Both the position numbers and the translations under genes were made by a program. This document shows, one piece after another, positions 16,145 to 25,394 of a stretch of DNA of 64,000 nucleotides. This DNA is from Streptomyces sp. 840.1 (lineage in GTDB: Bacteria > Actinomycetota > Actinomycetes > Streptomycetales > Streptomycetaceae): NCBI RefSeq assembly GCF_003751445.1, contig NZ_RJUU01000003.1, positions 372,001 through 436,000 of the forward strand. The letters are read 5' to 3'. Position 1 is the stretch's first letter. Each line of letters starts with the position of its first letter. The notes under the pieces are model-generated. The model searched no databases and was not told where the DNA came from. It saw only the letters and a program-made list of their open reading frames with translations.

Positions 16145-18223
16145 GTGGACGGCACTGGCGACATGCGGACCGGCTTGGGCGCCGCCCGCCGGGCGGCGGC
16201 GGTGCGCCGCTCCCCCGAGGGCGGTCTGGTGGACGTCCTCGGGACGGCCGCGATGGTGCTGGACACCGAGGGCCGCATCGCGCTGTGGAGCCCGCAGGCC
16301 GAGCGGCTGCTGGGGTACACGCCGCAGGAGGCGCTGGGCCGGTTCGCCGCCCGTCTCCTGGTCGACGACGAACACTTCGAGCTGGTGCTGAGGCTGTTCT
16401 CCGAGGTGATGGGCAGCGGTGAGACCTGGGCGGGGACCTTCCCCGTACGGTGCAAGGACGGCACGTCCCGGCTGCTGGAGTTCCGCAACATGCGGCTCCA
16501 GGACGACCGCGGCGGCTTCTACGCGCTGGGCCTGGCCACGGACGGGGCGACGCTGCGGCAGGTGGAGCGCGATCTGGCGCTGTCCGTCCGCCTGGTCGAC
16601 CAGTCCCCGATCGGCCTGGCCGTCCTGGGCAGCGATCTGCGGTATCTGGCGGCCAACCCCGCGCTGGAGCGGATGAACGGTCTGAGCGCGGCCGAGCACC
16701 TGGGCCGCCGGGCCGGGGAGGCGCTGCCCTTCCTGGACGCCGAAGCGGTGGAGGCGGCGATGCGTGAGGTCCTCAAGAGCGGTGTGCCGCAGGTGGGCCA
16801 TCAGGTGGAGGGCCGTACCGGGGCCGATCCGGAGACCGACCGTGCCTGGTCGATGTCGCTGTACCGGCTGGAGGACTCCGGCGGTCAGGTGCTGGGGCTC
16901 GCCGTCTCGCTGATCGACATGACCGACCACCACCGCGCGGAGGCCGAGGCGGAGCGGGCCAGGCACCGGCTGGCACTGGTCGCGGACGCATCGGTGCGCA
17001 TCGGGACCACCTTGGACCTGGAGCAGACCGCGCGGGAGCTGGCCGAGGTCACGGTTCCGGAGCTGGCCGACGTCGCGGCGGTCGACGTCCTGGACAGTGT
17101 GCTGAAGGGACGCCCCAGCCGGACCGAGGGCCCGGCCCTGATCCAGGCGCTGGCCGTCGTCGCGGCCCGGCCGACGCCGGTCGTGGAGGCGGCGGATCCA
17201 CCGGGCCACGCGGCCCACTACGGAGCGGACCGGCTGATCACCCGCTGTGTGCGTACGGCCGAGCCGGTCCGGGTGGCGTACCTGGACGCGCGGTCACTGG
17301 CGCAGGTCGCCCGCGACAGCCGTTCGGCGGGGCTGCTGGCCGAGGCCGGTGCGCACTCCTACCTGGCGGTGCCGCTGATCGCCCGGGGCGAGGTGCTGGG
17401 CGCCATCGACCTCATCCGGACGGACAATCCGCTGCCGTTCACCGAGGAGGACGAGGTGCTGGCCTGCGAGCTGGCGGCCCGCGCGGCGGTCTGCATCGAC
17501 AACGCCCGGCTGTTCCGGCAGCAGCGGGAGACCGCGCTCACCCTCCAGCGCAGCATGCTGCCTCACAACCACCACGCCCCGGCCGGCCTTGAGGTGGCGT
17601 CCCGCTACCGGCCGGCCGCCTCGCGGTACGAGGTCGGCGGGGACTGGTTCGACGTCATCCCGCTGCGGGAGGGCGGAACCGCCCTGGTGGTCGGTGATGT
17701 CATGGGCAGCGGCATCAACGCGGCCACCACGATGGGGCGGCTGCGGACGGCCACCCAGACCCTGTCCAGGATCGGCCTGCGGCCCGCCGAGGTGCTCGCG
17801 CACCTCGACGAGATCACCGCAGACCTCGACCCGTGGTTCGCCACCTGCGTCTACGGCGTGTACGACCCGGACCGCAACATCTGCCGGGTGAGCACCGCCG
17901 GGCATCTCCCGCCGGTGCTGATCCCGGCCGGGGGCCTGCCCCGGCTGCTCGAACTGCCTGCCGGGGCGCCGCTCGGGGTGGGCGGTGTGCCGTTCAGCGA
18001 CGTCACGTTCGACCTCGGGCCGGGTGACCGGCTCGTCCTGTACACGGACGGCCTGGTGGAGACCCGTGACCAGGACATAGACACCCGCCTCGACGCCCTG
18101 CGGGAGTTGCTCCGCGAGCCCGATCCGTCGCTGGAGGAGTCCTGCGACCGGCTGCTGCGCAAGCTGCGGGACCCCAGTCACCACGACGACGTGGCGTTGC
18201 TGATGGCCCGGGTGCGCGACTGA
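16145..18223 (+). CDS. PAS-PAS-GAF-PP2C (SpoIIE-type) serine/threonine phosphatase
   Basis: 692 aa signalling phosphatase of the Streptomyces anti-anti-sigma control type. Domains in order: PAS 1 (about residues 20-135, VLDTEGRIALWSPQAERLLG), PAS 2 (about 145-260, LVDQSPIGLAVLGSDLRYL), GAF (about 285-460, ending at the LACELAARAAVCIDNARLF helix) and SpoIIE/PP2C phosphatase (about 475-692; GGDWFDVIPL and VVGDVMGSGINAATTM carry the metal-binding aspartates). Start GTG at 16145, with GAAGG 7 bases upstream; a GTG at 16004 lacks support. No cognate anti-sigma factor gene lies nearby. No membrane segment, so a soluble sensor. Confidence 0.9.
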   Translation: MDGTGDMRTGLGAARRAAAVRRSPEGGLVDVLGTAAMVLDTEGRIALWSPQAERLLGYTPQEALGRFAARLLVDDEHFELVLRLFSEVMGSGETWAGTFPVRCKDGTSRLLEFRNMRLQDDRGGFYALGLATDGATLRQVERDLALSVRLVDQSPIGLAVLGSDLRYLAANPALERMNGLSAAEHLGRRAGEALPFLDAEAVEAAMREVLKSGVPQVGHQVEGRTGADPETDRAWSMSLYRLEDSGGQVLGLAVSLIDMTDHHRAEAEAERARHRLALVADASVRIGTTLDLEQTARELAEVTVPELADVAAVDVLDSVLKGRPSRTEGPALIQALAVVAARPTPVVEAADPPGHAAHYGADRLITRCVRTAEPVRVAYLDARSLAQVARDSRSAGLLAEAGAHSYLAVPLIARGEVLGAIDLIRTDNPLPFTEEDEVLACELAARAAVCIDNARLFRQQRETALTLQRSMLPHNHHAPAGLEVASRYRPAASRYEVGGDWFDVIPLREGGTALVVGDVMGSGINAATTMGRLRTATQTLSRIGLRPAEVLAHLDEITADLDPWFATCVYGVYDPDRNICRVSTAGHLPPVLIPAGGLPRLLELPAGAPLGVGGVPFSDVTFDLGPGDRLVLYTDGLVETRDQDIDTRLDALRELLREPDPSLEESCDRLLRKLRDPSHHDDVALLMARVRD

Positions 18224-18230
18224 CACGGGC

Positions 18231-18253
18231 GGTGGCACCGGATGCGTGCCACC
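18231..18253 (+). terminator. Stem-loop after the phosphatase gene
   Basis: GGTGGCAC/GTGCCACC, 8-bp perfect stem with a 7-base loop, 8 bases after the stop at 18223 and facing the convergent DoxX gene. Confidence 0.5.
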
Positions 18254-18270
18254 TTCCGCTGCCGGGTGGT

Positions 18271-18735
18271 TCAGCGGCCGCACCTGCGGTGCCGGCGGCA
18301 ACGGCGGCCCGGAGTGGCGCACCGGCGCGCTCCCGCGCCGAGGAAGCCGAGACCGATGCCGAACATCCAGGCGTCCTTGGCCAGCGGCACGCCGGCCTGG
18401 CTGGGGCGCAGGCTGCCCTGCTCCCGCATTCCGGGGACCCGCAGATACAGGCCGAGCAGCCCGCCGGAGAACCCGGTCAGCGCCAGTCCGGCGAGCCGGG
18501 TCGGCACGACGGGGACCAGCAGCGCGCTGCCGACCGTGATCTCGGACCAGGCGAGCAGTCGGGTGAACCGCCCGGCCTCGATCCGGTCGAGGAAGGGGTA
18601 GGCGGTGCAGGCCATGCCGTGCAGGTTCTGCGCGGTCTCCTCGTCGGCCTTGAGCTTGCCCAGGCCGGAGTTCAGGATGAACGCGCCAGTGGCCAGGCGC
18701 GGAGGAATGTCTCGCGGTTCGAGCACCGACAGCAT
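18271..18735 (-). CDS. DoxX-family membrane protein
   Basis: 154 aa with about three or four hydrophobic segments (including LLAWSEITVGSALLVPVVP and LAGLALTGFSGGLLGLYL). The N-terminal RLATGAFILNSGLGKLKADEE resembles DoxX/TQO-small-subunit-like proteins of actinobacteria. The C-terminus is an arginine/cysteine-rich tail without family resemblance. Start ATG at 18735, with GGAGG 7 bases upstream. Function unknown. Confidence 0.75.
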   Translation of the reverse strand: MLSVLEPRDIPPRLATGAFILNSGLGKLKADEETAQNLHGMACTAYPFLDRIEAGRFTRLLAWSEITVGSALLVPVVPTRLAGLALTGFSGGLLGLYLRVPGMREQGSLRPSQAGVPLAKDAWMFGIGLGFLGAGARRCATPGRRCRRHRRCGR

Positions 18736-18873
18736 CGAAAAGCCTCCACAGATCAGGTCCAGGGCCCCCGGTCGATCATAGGCAGCGGGCCGGCGGACCG
18801 CTCGCAGAGAACGGCCCCGGCGCCCCCGGCCGGTTCGCCATACTGACCTCGGCGGGATGAGAGAGGCGGCACA

Positions 18874-19800
18874 GTGATACGACAACAGCCCGGATACGAC
18901 GTTGTGGTGGTGGGCGGCAGCGGGGTGGACACGATCGTCCGCGTCGACGCCCTGCCGGTCCCGCTCGCCGATTCCGTCATGGTCGGCCCGATCGAGGAGT
19001 GGGCCGGGCAGACCGGGGGCAATGTGGCGCTCGGTGCGCGGGCGCTCGGTCTGGACGTGGCCCTGCTCGACTGCATCGGTGACGATCCGGTCGGCGCCCT
19101 GGTGCGCGAGCGGCTGGCCGAGGGGGACGTGGAGTTCCATCCGGTGATCTCCCCGGCGGGCACCCGGCGCGCGGTGAACCTGGTGGACGCGAAGGGCCGG
19201 CGGATGTCGTTCTACGACGCCCGGGACCCGGAGGACCTGCGGATGCCGAGGGACTTCTACCTGCCCCGGCTGCGGCGGGCCCGCCATGTCCACCTGTCCA
19301 TCATGCACTTCACCCGGTTCCTGTACGACGACATCGAGGCCCTCGGGGTCCCCGTCTCCACGGATCTGCACGACTGGGACGGACTCGCCGAGCACCAGCG
19401 GGAGTTCGCCCTCCGCTCCGATCTGGTCTTCTTCAGCGCGGCGACGACGGGCGACCGCGCCCCCGAGCTGATGCGGCGGATCCTGCGCGAGGGCCGTGCG
19501 AGCACGGTGGTGGCCACGGCGGGCGCCGAGGGCTCCTATCTGCTCACCCGCGACGGCGGGCCGGACCCGTACCACGTACCGGCCACCGTGCCGTCCGCAC
19601 CGGTCGTGGACACCAACGGGGCCGGCGACGCGTTCGTCACCGGCTTCCTGTTCGGGAGGCTCGACGGCCGGGACGACCGCGCATGCGCCCGGCTGGGTGC
19701 GGTGGCGGGGGCCCACGCCTGCACGGCACCCGGCTCGACCGCCCTCATCGGCCGCGACGCCCTGCTCGCGGCCGGCCGCAGCGGTTCGCCGGAAGCCTGA
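18874..19800 (+). CDS. PfkB family carbohydrate kinase
   Basis: 308 aa ribokinase-fold sugar kinase. The N-terminal GQTGGNVALGARALG is PfkB signature 1, and VVDTNGAGDAFVTGFLFG is signature 2, with the catalytic Asp in NGAGD. Substrate is not evident; ribose, fructose or a nucleoside are all possible. Start GTG at 18874. Convergent with the TetR gene, and the GH3 glycosidase gene follows, so a role in catabolism of a released sugar is conceivable. Confidence 0.87.
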   Translation: MIRQQPGYDVVVVGGSGVDTIVRVDALPVPLADSVMVGPIEEWAGQTGGNVALGARALGLDVALLDCIGDDPVGALVRERLAEGDVEFHPVISPAGTRRAVNLVDAKGRRMSFYDARDPEDLRMPRDFYLPRLRRARHVHLSIMHFTRFLYDDIEALGVPVSTDLHDWDGLAEHQREFALRSDLVFFSAATTGDRAPELMRRILREGRASTVVATAGAEGSYLLTRDGGPDPYHVPATVPSAPVVDTNGAGDAFVTGFLFGRLDGRDDRACARLGAVAGAHACTAPGSTALIGRDALLAAGRSGSPEA

Positions 19801-19804
19801 TCCC

Positions 19805-19832
19805 GCCCGTGCCGCCTCCGGGCGGCACGGGC
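19805..19832. terminator. Bidirectional terminator hairpin
   Basis: Perfect 12-bp stem GCCCGTGCCGCC/GGCGGCACGGGC with loop TCCG, between the convergent PfkB and TetR genes; followed on the + strand by a short T-containing stretch. Confidence 0.75.
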
Positions 19833-19840
19833 TCCCTGTT

Positions 19841-20440
19841 TCACAGCGCCACGGTCAACTGCGCCTGCACATGGGCGCGCAGCACGCCCGCCATGTCCGT
19901 CACGCAGCCGCTGATGAGCCACTGCACCTGGAGTCCGTCCATCATCGCGATCAGCTGCTGCGCCGCCTCGTCGGGCTCGATCCCGGGACGCAGCGCGCCC
20001 TCTTCCTGTGCCTCCCGGTAGGAGACGGCCGTGGAGAGCACCGAGGTGCGGTAGCGCTCCACGAAGTAGGCGTGCGCCGGGTGGTCGGCGGAGGTCGCCT
20101 CGGCCGCGAGTACGGAGAACAGCTCGACGATGCCCCGGCGTTCGGCGTTCAGCGTGGCGAGGTCGGCGAGCCGCCGCAGCCGGCCCACGCCCTTCGGGCT
20201 GCCGACGGCCAGCCATTCGGCGTCCACCTCGTCGCGGTGTTCCAGCACCGCGAGCAGCAGCGACTGCTTGGTCGGGAAGTGGTGCAGCAGTCCGGGATGC
20301 GAGATCCCGCAGCGGGTGGCGATCACCCGCAACGACGCGCCCCGGTAACCGACCTCACCGAACATGGCCATGGCCTGGTCAAGGATCTCCACGCGTTTGG
20401 CCCGGCCCTTGGCGTAGCCACGACGTGTGTCGGCGGTCAT
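19841..20440 (-). CDS. TetR family transcriptional regulator
   Basis: 199 aa. The N-terminal helix-turn-helix is RVEILDQAMAMFGEVGYRGASLRVIATRCGISHPGLLHHFPTKQSL, and the C-terminal ligand domain contains YFVERYRTSVLS and AAQQLIAMMDGLQVQWL. It is divergent from the GH3 glycosidase gene and is the probable regulator of it, a common arrangement for Streptomyces beta-glucosidases. Confidence 0.9.
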   Translation of the reverse strand: MTADTRRGYAKGRAKRVEILDQAMAMFGEVGYRGASLRVIATRCGISHPGLLHHFPTKQSLLLAVLEHRDEVDAEWLAVGSPKGVGRLRRLADLATLNAERRGIVELFSVLAAEATSADHPAHAYFVERYRTSVLSTAVSYREAQEEGALRPGIEPDEAAQQLIAMMDGLQVQWLISGCVTDMAGVLRAHVQAQLTVAL

Positions 20441-20473
20441 GTGCCACTCTCCCCGGCCGTCCGTGACGGCGTC

Positions 20474-20505
20474 AATGAGTACAGTTGCATACCCACATAC
20501 TTACC
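20474..20505. promoter_or_regulatory. Candidate tetR/GH3 operator-promoter
   Basis: The AT-richer stretch between the divergent genes contains AGTACAGTTGCATACCCACATACT, an imperfect inverted repeat with AGTA/TACT ends and internal GTTGCATAC. It is the most operator-like element in this gap, but the symmetry is weak. Confidence 0.35.
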
Positions 20506-20623
20506 ACCCGGTCGGGATTCGGCGTACGGTGGGACCGGGTGGCCGAGTTGGGCCGGCCGGTCCTTCCGCCACCCGGGGCATCCGCCCGACGAGAACGTCA
20601 CCGACGTTGTGAAAGGAACTCCT

Positions 20624-22915
20624 GTGGGCTCCTCACTGCCCTATCTCGACCCCGCGCTGTCCGTCTCCGAGCGCGTCGCCGATCTGGCCGGGCGGATGAC
20701 GCTGCCCGAGAAGGTCGGCCAGATGCTCCAGTTGAACGCGAAGGAAGGCGTCCGCCACCTCATCGAGGACATGCACGCGGGCTCGATCCTGCACGCCTCC
20801 CCCGAACGCGTCCTGGAGGCCGCCGCCCTCACCGAGCGGACCCGGCTGCGCATTCCGCTGCTCGTCGCCGAGGACTGCATCCACGGTCACTCGTTCTGGG
20901 AAGGCGCCACGATCTTCCCCACCCAGCTCGGCATGGCCGCGAGCTGGGACCCGGAACTCGTCGAGCGGATCGCGCGGGCGACGGCCGTCGAGGTCGCCGC
21001 GACCGGCGTGCACTGGACGTTCTCGCCGGTCCTGTGCATCACCCGGGACCTGCGCTGGGGCCGGGTGAGCGAGACGTTCGGCGAGGACCCCTTCCTCATC
21101 GGTGAGCTCGCCTCCGCGATGGTGCGCGGGTACCAGGGGGACGGTCTCGACGACCCGACGGCGATCCTGGCGTGCGCCAAGCACTTCGCCGGCTACTCCG
21201 AGACCCAGGGCGGCCGGGACGCGAGCGAGGCCGACATCTCGCGGCGCAAGCTCCGTTCGTGGTTCCTGCCGCCGTTCGAGCGGGTCGCCAAGGAGGGCTG
21301 CCGGACGTTCATGCTCGGGTACCAGTCGATGGACGGCGTCCCGATCACGGTCAACAACTGGCTGCTGAACGAGGTGCTGCGCGGTGAGTGGGGCTACACC
21401 GGAACGCTGGTGACCGACTGGGACAACGTCGGCCGCATGGTGTGGGAGCAGCGGGTCTACGCCGATCACGCGCAGGCGGCCGCCGCGGCGGTCCGCGCGG
21501 GCAACGACATGGTGATGACGACGCCGGACTTCTTCGAGGGTGCGCAGGAGGCGGTCGCGGGCGGCACGCTCGACGAGGCGGAGATCGACGCGGCGGTCCG
21601 CCGGATCCTCACGCTCAAGTTCGAGCTGGGCCTGTTCGAGAACCCGCGCCACCCGGACCGCGCTCAGCAGACCGCGGTCATCGGGAGCGCCGGGCACGCG
21701 GACGTGAACCTCGAAGCGGCCCGCCGCACGCTGGTGCTCCTCACCAACGACGGCACGCTGCCGCTGGCCGGCGGTCTCACGGCCGGGGCGGACGGACGCG
21801 CGCTCGCGCCGGCCGGCGCCGGGCCCCGCACGGTCGCGGTCATCGGGCCCAACGCCGACGACGCCCAGACCCAGCTCGGCGACTGGGCGGGTTCCTCCGG
21901 CCAGGCGGACTGGCTGCCGGACGGCCATCCGCGCGACATGATCCGCACCGTCCTGGACGGATTCCGGGAGCACGTGCCGGACGGCTGGACCGTCACCCAC
22001 GCGCGCGGGGCCGACATCCTCACGGTGGGACCGGACCCGCTGGGCGCGTTCTTCCCCGACGGGCAGCCCCGGCCGGAGGTCGTCGTCCCCTCGGAGCCCT
22101 CCGAGGCGCTGATCAGCGAGGCCGTCGCCGCGGCGGAGGCCGCCGACTACGTCGTCGCGGTCGTCGGCGACCGCATCGAGCTGATCGGTGAGGGTCGCTC
22201 GACCGCGACCCTGGAGCTGATCGGCGGCCAGGTCGCGCTGCTCGACGCGCTGGCCGCGACGGGCAAGCCGCTCGTGGTGGTCGTCATCAGCTCCAAGCCG
22301 CTCGTGCTGCCGCCCTCCGCGCACAGCGCGGCGGCGATCGTGCACGCCTTCAACCCGGGCATGCTCGGCGGCCGGGCCGTGGCGGAGCTGGCGCTCGGCC
22401 TCATCGAGCCCTCCGGCCGGCTGCCCGTCTCCTTCGCCCGGCACTCGGGCCAGCAGCCGACGTACTACAACCAGGTGCGCGGCCAGCACGGCTCCCGCTA
22501 CGCCGACCTGACGCAGAGTCCGGCGTTCGTGTTCGGTGAGGGCCTGAGCTACACGAGTGTCGAGTACAGCGGTCTGACGGTGCTGACCGAGGCCCTCGGC
22601 GCGGACGACATCCTGCGGGCCCGGGTCCTGGTCAGCAACACCGGCGACCGGCCGGTGCGGGAGACCGTGCAGGCGTACGTGAGCGACACCGTCACGTCGG
22701 TGACGTGGGCCGAGAAGGAGCTCAAGGCCTACCGCCAGATCACCCTCGGACCCGGCGAGTCGCGCGAGGTGGCCATCGAGCTGCCGGTCGCGGAGTGCAG
22801 CCTGGTGGACGCCGCGGGCAACCGCGTCGTCGAGCCCGGCGCGTTCGAACTGCTCGTCGGCCCGTCCTCGCGCGACGAGGCACTGCTGCGCGCGGGGTTC
22901 ACCGTAAAGAGCTGA
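20624..22915 (+). CDS. Glycoside hydrolase family 3 (beta-glucosidase/beta-xylosidase type)
   Basis: 763 aa GH3 enzyme without signal peptide, therefore cytoplasmic and acting on imported oligosaccharides. Residues about 1-310 form the (beta/alpha)8 domain with the nucleophile aspartate in LVTDWDNVGRM near 264 and the KHFAGYSETQGGRD loop near 185. Residues about 345-620 are the alpha/beta sandwich. The C-terminal about 120 residues are the fibronectin III-like domain (VSNTGDRPVRETVQAYVSD). Start GTG at 20624, with AAGGA upstream; the frame stays open far upstream across the tetR promoter and that extension is not coding. Confidence 0.9.
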   Translation: MGSSLPYLDPALSVSERVADLAGRMTLPEKVGQMLQLNAKEGVRHLIEDMHAGSILHASPERVLEAAALTERTRLRIPLLVAEDCIHGHSFWEGATIFPTQLGMAASWDPELVERIARATAVEVAATGVHWTFSPVLCITRDLRWGRVSETFGEDPFLIGELASAMVRGYQGDGLDDPTAILACAKHFAGYSETQGGRDASEADISRRKLRSWFLPPFERVAKEGCRTFMLGYQSMDGVPITVNNWLLNEVLRGEWGYTGTLVTDWDNVGRMVWEQRVYADHAQAAAAAVRAGNDMVMTTPDFFEGAQEAVAGGTLDEAEIDAAVRRILTLKFELGLFENPRHPDRAQQTAVIGSAGHADVNLEAARRTLVLLTNDGTLPLAGGLTAGADGRALAPAGAGPRTVAVIGPNADDAQTQLGDWAGSSGQADWLPDGHPRDMIRTVLDGFREHVPDGWTVTHARGADILTVGPDPLGAFFPDGQPRPEVVVPSEPSEALISEAVAAAEAADYVVAVVGDRIELIGEGRSTATLELIGGQVALLDALAATGKPLVVVVISSKPLVLPPSAHSAAAIVHAFNPGMLGGRAVAELALGLIEPSGRLPVSFARHSGQQPTYYNQVRGQHGSRYADLTQSPAFVFGEGLSYTSVEYSGLTVLTEALGADDILRARVLVSNTGDRPVRETVQAYVSDTVTSVTWAEKELKAYRQITLGPGESREVAIELPVAECSLVDAAGNRVVEPGAFELLVGPSSRDEALLRAGFTVKS

Positions 22916-22926
22916 CGGCTGCGCCG

Positions 22927-22959
22927 CCCGGGCGCCCGGTACACCGCCGGGCGCCCGGG
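22927..22959 (+). terminator. Strong hairpin after the GH3 gene
   Basis: Perfect 13-bp stem CCCGGGCGCCCGG/CCGGGCGCCCGGG with a 7-base loop, 12 bases after the stop codon. Confidence 0.7.
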
Positions 22960-22977
22960 GCCCGGCACCCGCCGCGC

Positions 22978-23262
22978 CGCCGGACAGCCCCGTTGCCGCT
23001 GATCACGACGGTGGTGCTGTCGTTCGCGGCGGCGCTCGGCATCGGCGCGCCGGCCTTCCGCTTCGTCTTCGGCTACGCGGGCGAGCCGACGGACCTCCCA
23101 CTGTTCGTCTTCGTGTTCCTGGTGGCCCTCGGCATCGACTACAACGTCTTCCTGTCGACGCGGATCCGCGAGGAGGCTCGGTGCTGGTCACCTCGCTCTT
23201 CCTGGACCCGCGAGGACGGTTCGGCGGGGCACGAGGCGGATTCGGCGGCGCGTGAGGCGTAG
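22978..23262 (+). pseudogene. Decayed MMPL-family transporter remnant
   Basis: The 22978-23180 stretch translates to an MMPL/RND membrane segment: PLITTVVLSFAAALGIGAPA and LFVFVFLVALGIDYNVFLST, ending at RIREEAR, which is the conserved transmembrane core of MMPL lipid/drug exporters. From about 23177 a different frame reads GSVLVTSLFLDPRGRFGG, which resembles the normal C-terminus of such proteins. A full member has about 700 aa. So the N-terminal bulk is lost and an internal deletion has joined the core to the tail with a frame change. There is no start codon context. Non-functional remnant. Confidence 0.72.
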
Positions 23263-23304
23263 TGGCGCGGCGAAGTGCGCGCGTGCGTCAGGGGACGGGA
23301 GGCG

Positions 23305-24957
23305 TCATCCTGGATCGGGGGGATCCTGGCCGCCCGGCCGCGGCGGCTGCCGCGCGGGGTCCGGACGGCCCGGGGCGACCGCTTCCTGCGGGGCGTCACC
23401 GGCATCCGCCGCTCCGGGCATCGCCGCTCCGCCGCCTCGCAGGCGCTCGATGTCCGAGGGGCGCACCTTGACGATGATCAGGGCGATCAGCGCGGCCACG
23501 ACGGCGAACACGACGGCGGTGACGAAGGCCCTGGAGATGCCCGTCACCAGCACCTGCTCGCCCCAGGGGCCGGGCAGCTGACCGGTCCTGCGGAACTGGG
23601 CCGCCTCGGCGGGGGTCGCCTGCGACAGGAAGCGCGGGACCTGATGGGTGGCCTCGTCGCGGCTGGCCGTACCGAAGACCGTGACCAGGATGGACAGGCC
23701 GAGCGAACCGCCCACCTGCTGCATGGTGTTGAGGATGCCGGACGCCGCGCCCGCCTCCCGCGACTCCACACCGGACACGGCCATCAGCGTCAGCGACACG
23801 AACTGCAGCCCCATGCCGAGCCCGAACACGAGCACCGGTCCGAGCAGACTGCCCAGGTACGTACTGTCCGCGTCCGCCTGCGTCAGCCAGCCGAGCCCCG
23901 CGGCGCACAGGAGGGATCCCGTCACCATGAAGGGTTTCGGCCCCCATCTGGGCAGCAGTCTGGAGGTGAAGCCGGCTCCCACGGCGATGATCGCGCTGAC
24001 CGGCAGGAAGGCCAGGCCGGCCCGGAGCGGGCTGAAACTCAGGATGTTCTGCACGAAGAGGGTCAGGAAGAAGAACATTCCGAACATCGCGGCGGACAGG
24101 CACAGCATCATCCCGTACACACCCGCGCGGTTGCGGTCGCGGAACATCCACAGCGGCGTGATGGGCTGCCTCGACCGTCCCTCGATGGCGATGAACAGGG
24201 CGAGCAGTACGACGGCGGCGGCGAAGGCTCCCAGGGTCAGGCTGTCGCTCCAGCCCTCCTCGGACGCGCGGATGAAGCCGTAGACGAGCAGCACCATGCC
24301 CACCGTGGCCGTCAGCGCGCCCACGACGTCGAAGTGGCCCGGGTGTCGTTCGGACTCCCGGATGAAGCGGGGTGTGGCGAGCACGATCAGCAGCCCGATG
24401 GGGACGTTGACGAAGAAGATCCACCGCCAGTCGAGCCACTCCACCAGCAGTCCGCCGGCCAGCAGCCCGATGGCGCTGCCGCCTGCCGAGACGGCGGCGA
24501 AGACACCGAACGCCCGGTTGCGGTCGGGCCCCTCGCGGAAGGTGGTGGTGATCAGTGAGAGCGCGGTCGGCGAGGCGATGGCGCCGCCGACGCCCTGGAG
24601 CGAACGCGCCGCGAGCAACTGCCAGGATTCCTGAGAGAGACCGCCGAGCAGCGAGGCGAAGGCGAAGAGCACGACGCCGAACATGAAGACTCTGCGGCGG
24701 CCGAGGATGTCACCGAGCCGCCCGCCCAGCAGCAGCAGTCCGCCGAACGTCAGCGTGTAGGCGTTGACCACCCAGGAGAGGTTCTCGGTGGAGAAGCCCA
24801 GCGCGGTCTGGATGTGCGGAAGGGCGATGTTCACGATGGTGATGTCGAGGACCACCATCAACTGGCAGGAGCAGATGACGAGTAGGGCGATCCCGCTGCC
24901 GTGTGCCCCCTTCGGGGATTCGGCAGCGTGCCGGGGTGTCGCGTGGGATTCCGTCAT
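23305..24957 (-). CDS. MFS transporter, DHA2 family (14-helix drug exporter)
   Basis: 550 aa with 14 predicted hydrophobic segments. MVVLDITIVNIALPHIQTALGF carries motif D1 and GGLLLLGGRLGDILGRRRVFM carries motif A of the major facilitator superfamily; LDWRWIFFVNVPIGL is the DHA2 motif. It exports toxic compounds by proton antiport. The C-terminal about 40 residues are a polar Gly/Ala/Pro-rich tail. A perfect inverted repeat lies 25 bases upstream of the start, but no regulator gene is adjacent. Confidence 0.9.
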   Translation of the reverse strand: MTESHATPRHAAESPKGAHGSGIALLVICSCQLMVVLDITIVNIALPHIQTALGFSTENLSWVVNAYTLTFGGLLLLGGRLGDILGRRRVFMFGVVLFAFASLLGGLSQESWQLLAARSLQGVGGAIASPTALSLITTTFREGPDRNRAFGVFAAVSAGGSAIGLLAGGLLVEWLDWRWIFFVNVPIGLLIVLATPRFIRESERHPGHFDVVGALTATVGMVLLVYGFIRASEEGWSDSLTLGAFAAAVVLLALFIAIEGRSRQPITPLWMFRDRNRAGVYGMMLCLSAAMFGMFFFLTLFVQNILSFSPLRAGLAFLPVSAIIAVGAGFTSRLLPRWGPKPFMVTGSLLCAAGLGWLTQADADSTYLGSLLGPVLVFGLGMGLQFVSLTLMAVSGVESREAGAASGILNTMQQVGGSLGLSILVTVFGTASRDEATHQVPRFLSQATPAEAAQFRRTGQLPGPWGEQVLVTGISRAFVTAVVFAVVAALIALIIVKVRPSDIERLRGGGAAMPGAADAGDAPQEAVAPGRPDPARQPPRPGGQDPPDPG

Positions 24958-24982
24958 GGGATCGCTTGCAGACTCAAGCCGT

Positions 24983-25006
24983 TGAGTGAACGCATACGTT
25001 CACTCA
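24983..25006. promoter_or_regulatory. TetR-type operator of the MFS exporter
   Basis: TGAGTGAACG-N4-CGTTCACTCA, a perfect 10-bp inverted repeat around CATA, directly upstream of the exporter gene. Form and length match operators of TetR-family repressors that normally sit next to the pump gene. Confidence 0.7.
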
Positions 25007-25282
25007 CACGAGATTAGCCCTGCCCGTCGGCCCCCGCCAATCGATGGAAGCCCGGGGCGGGCGGCGCGGGGCGGGCGCGACATTACGGCGGCGTGAAATC
25101 GCGCGGGCCCTCGCACCCGGTCGCGGGTGGTCGGGAGCGGGTGGTCGGGAGCGGGCCGTGAACCGCAGGTCAGACGCGGTTTGACGGCGTCCGCCCGGCT
25201 GGGTGGCGGGCCGCGCGCGGGCACCCTGCGGGGAGCCGGTGCGTGGTTGACGTACCCGGCGGGCGCTGCGAGTCTCCGGAAC

Positions 25283-25378
25283 ATGTTCGCGACGGTCACT
25301 GCCGATACGCGGCCCGCCCCGCGCGTCGGCCGCACCGCACCGCGGCCCGGGTGTCCGGGCCGCTGTAGCGCTGCCTGA
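25283..25378 (+). CDS. Possible small leader peptide (31 aa)
   Basis: An ATG-initiated 31-codon frame ending GCPGRCSAA, with two cysteines close to the stop, located 131 bases upstream of the TauD-type sulfur-scavenging gene and followed by a hairpin. Actinobacteria are known to use cysteine-containing upstream peptides as attenuators for sulfur genes. The ribosome binding site is weak (GGA 2 bases before the ATG), so coding status is uncertain. Confidence 0.3.
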   Translation: MFATVTADTRPAPRVGRTAPRPGCPGRCSAA

Positions 25379-25394
25379 GCGACCCCCGTCGCAC

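Noticed and set aside
19496-20623. Upstream extension of the GH3 frame to 1139 codons
   Set aside because: It would cross the end of pfkB, the whole tetR gene in antisense and the divergent promoter. The GTG at 20624 has a ribosome binding site and matches the family start.
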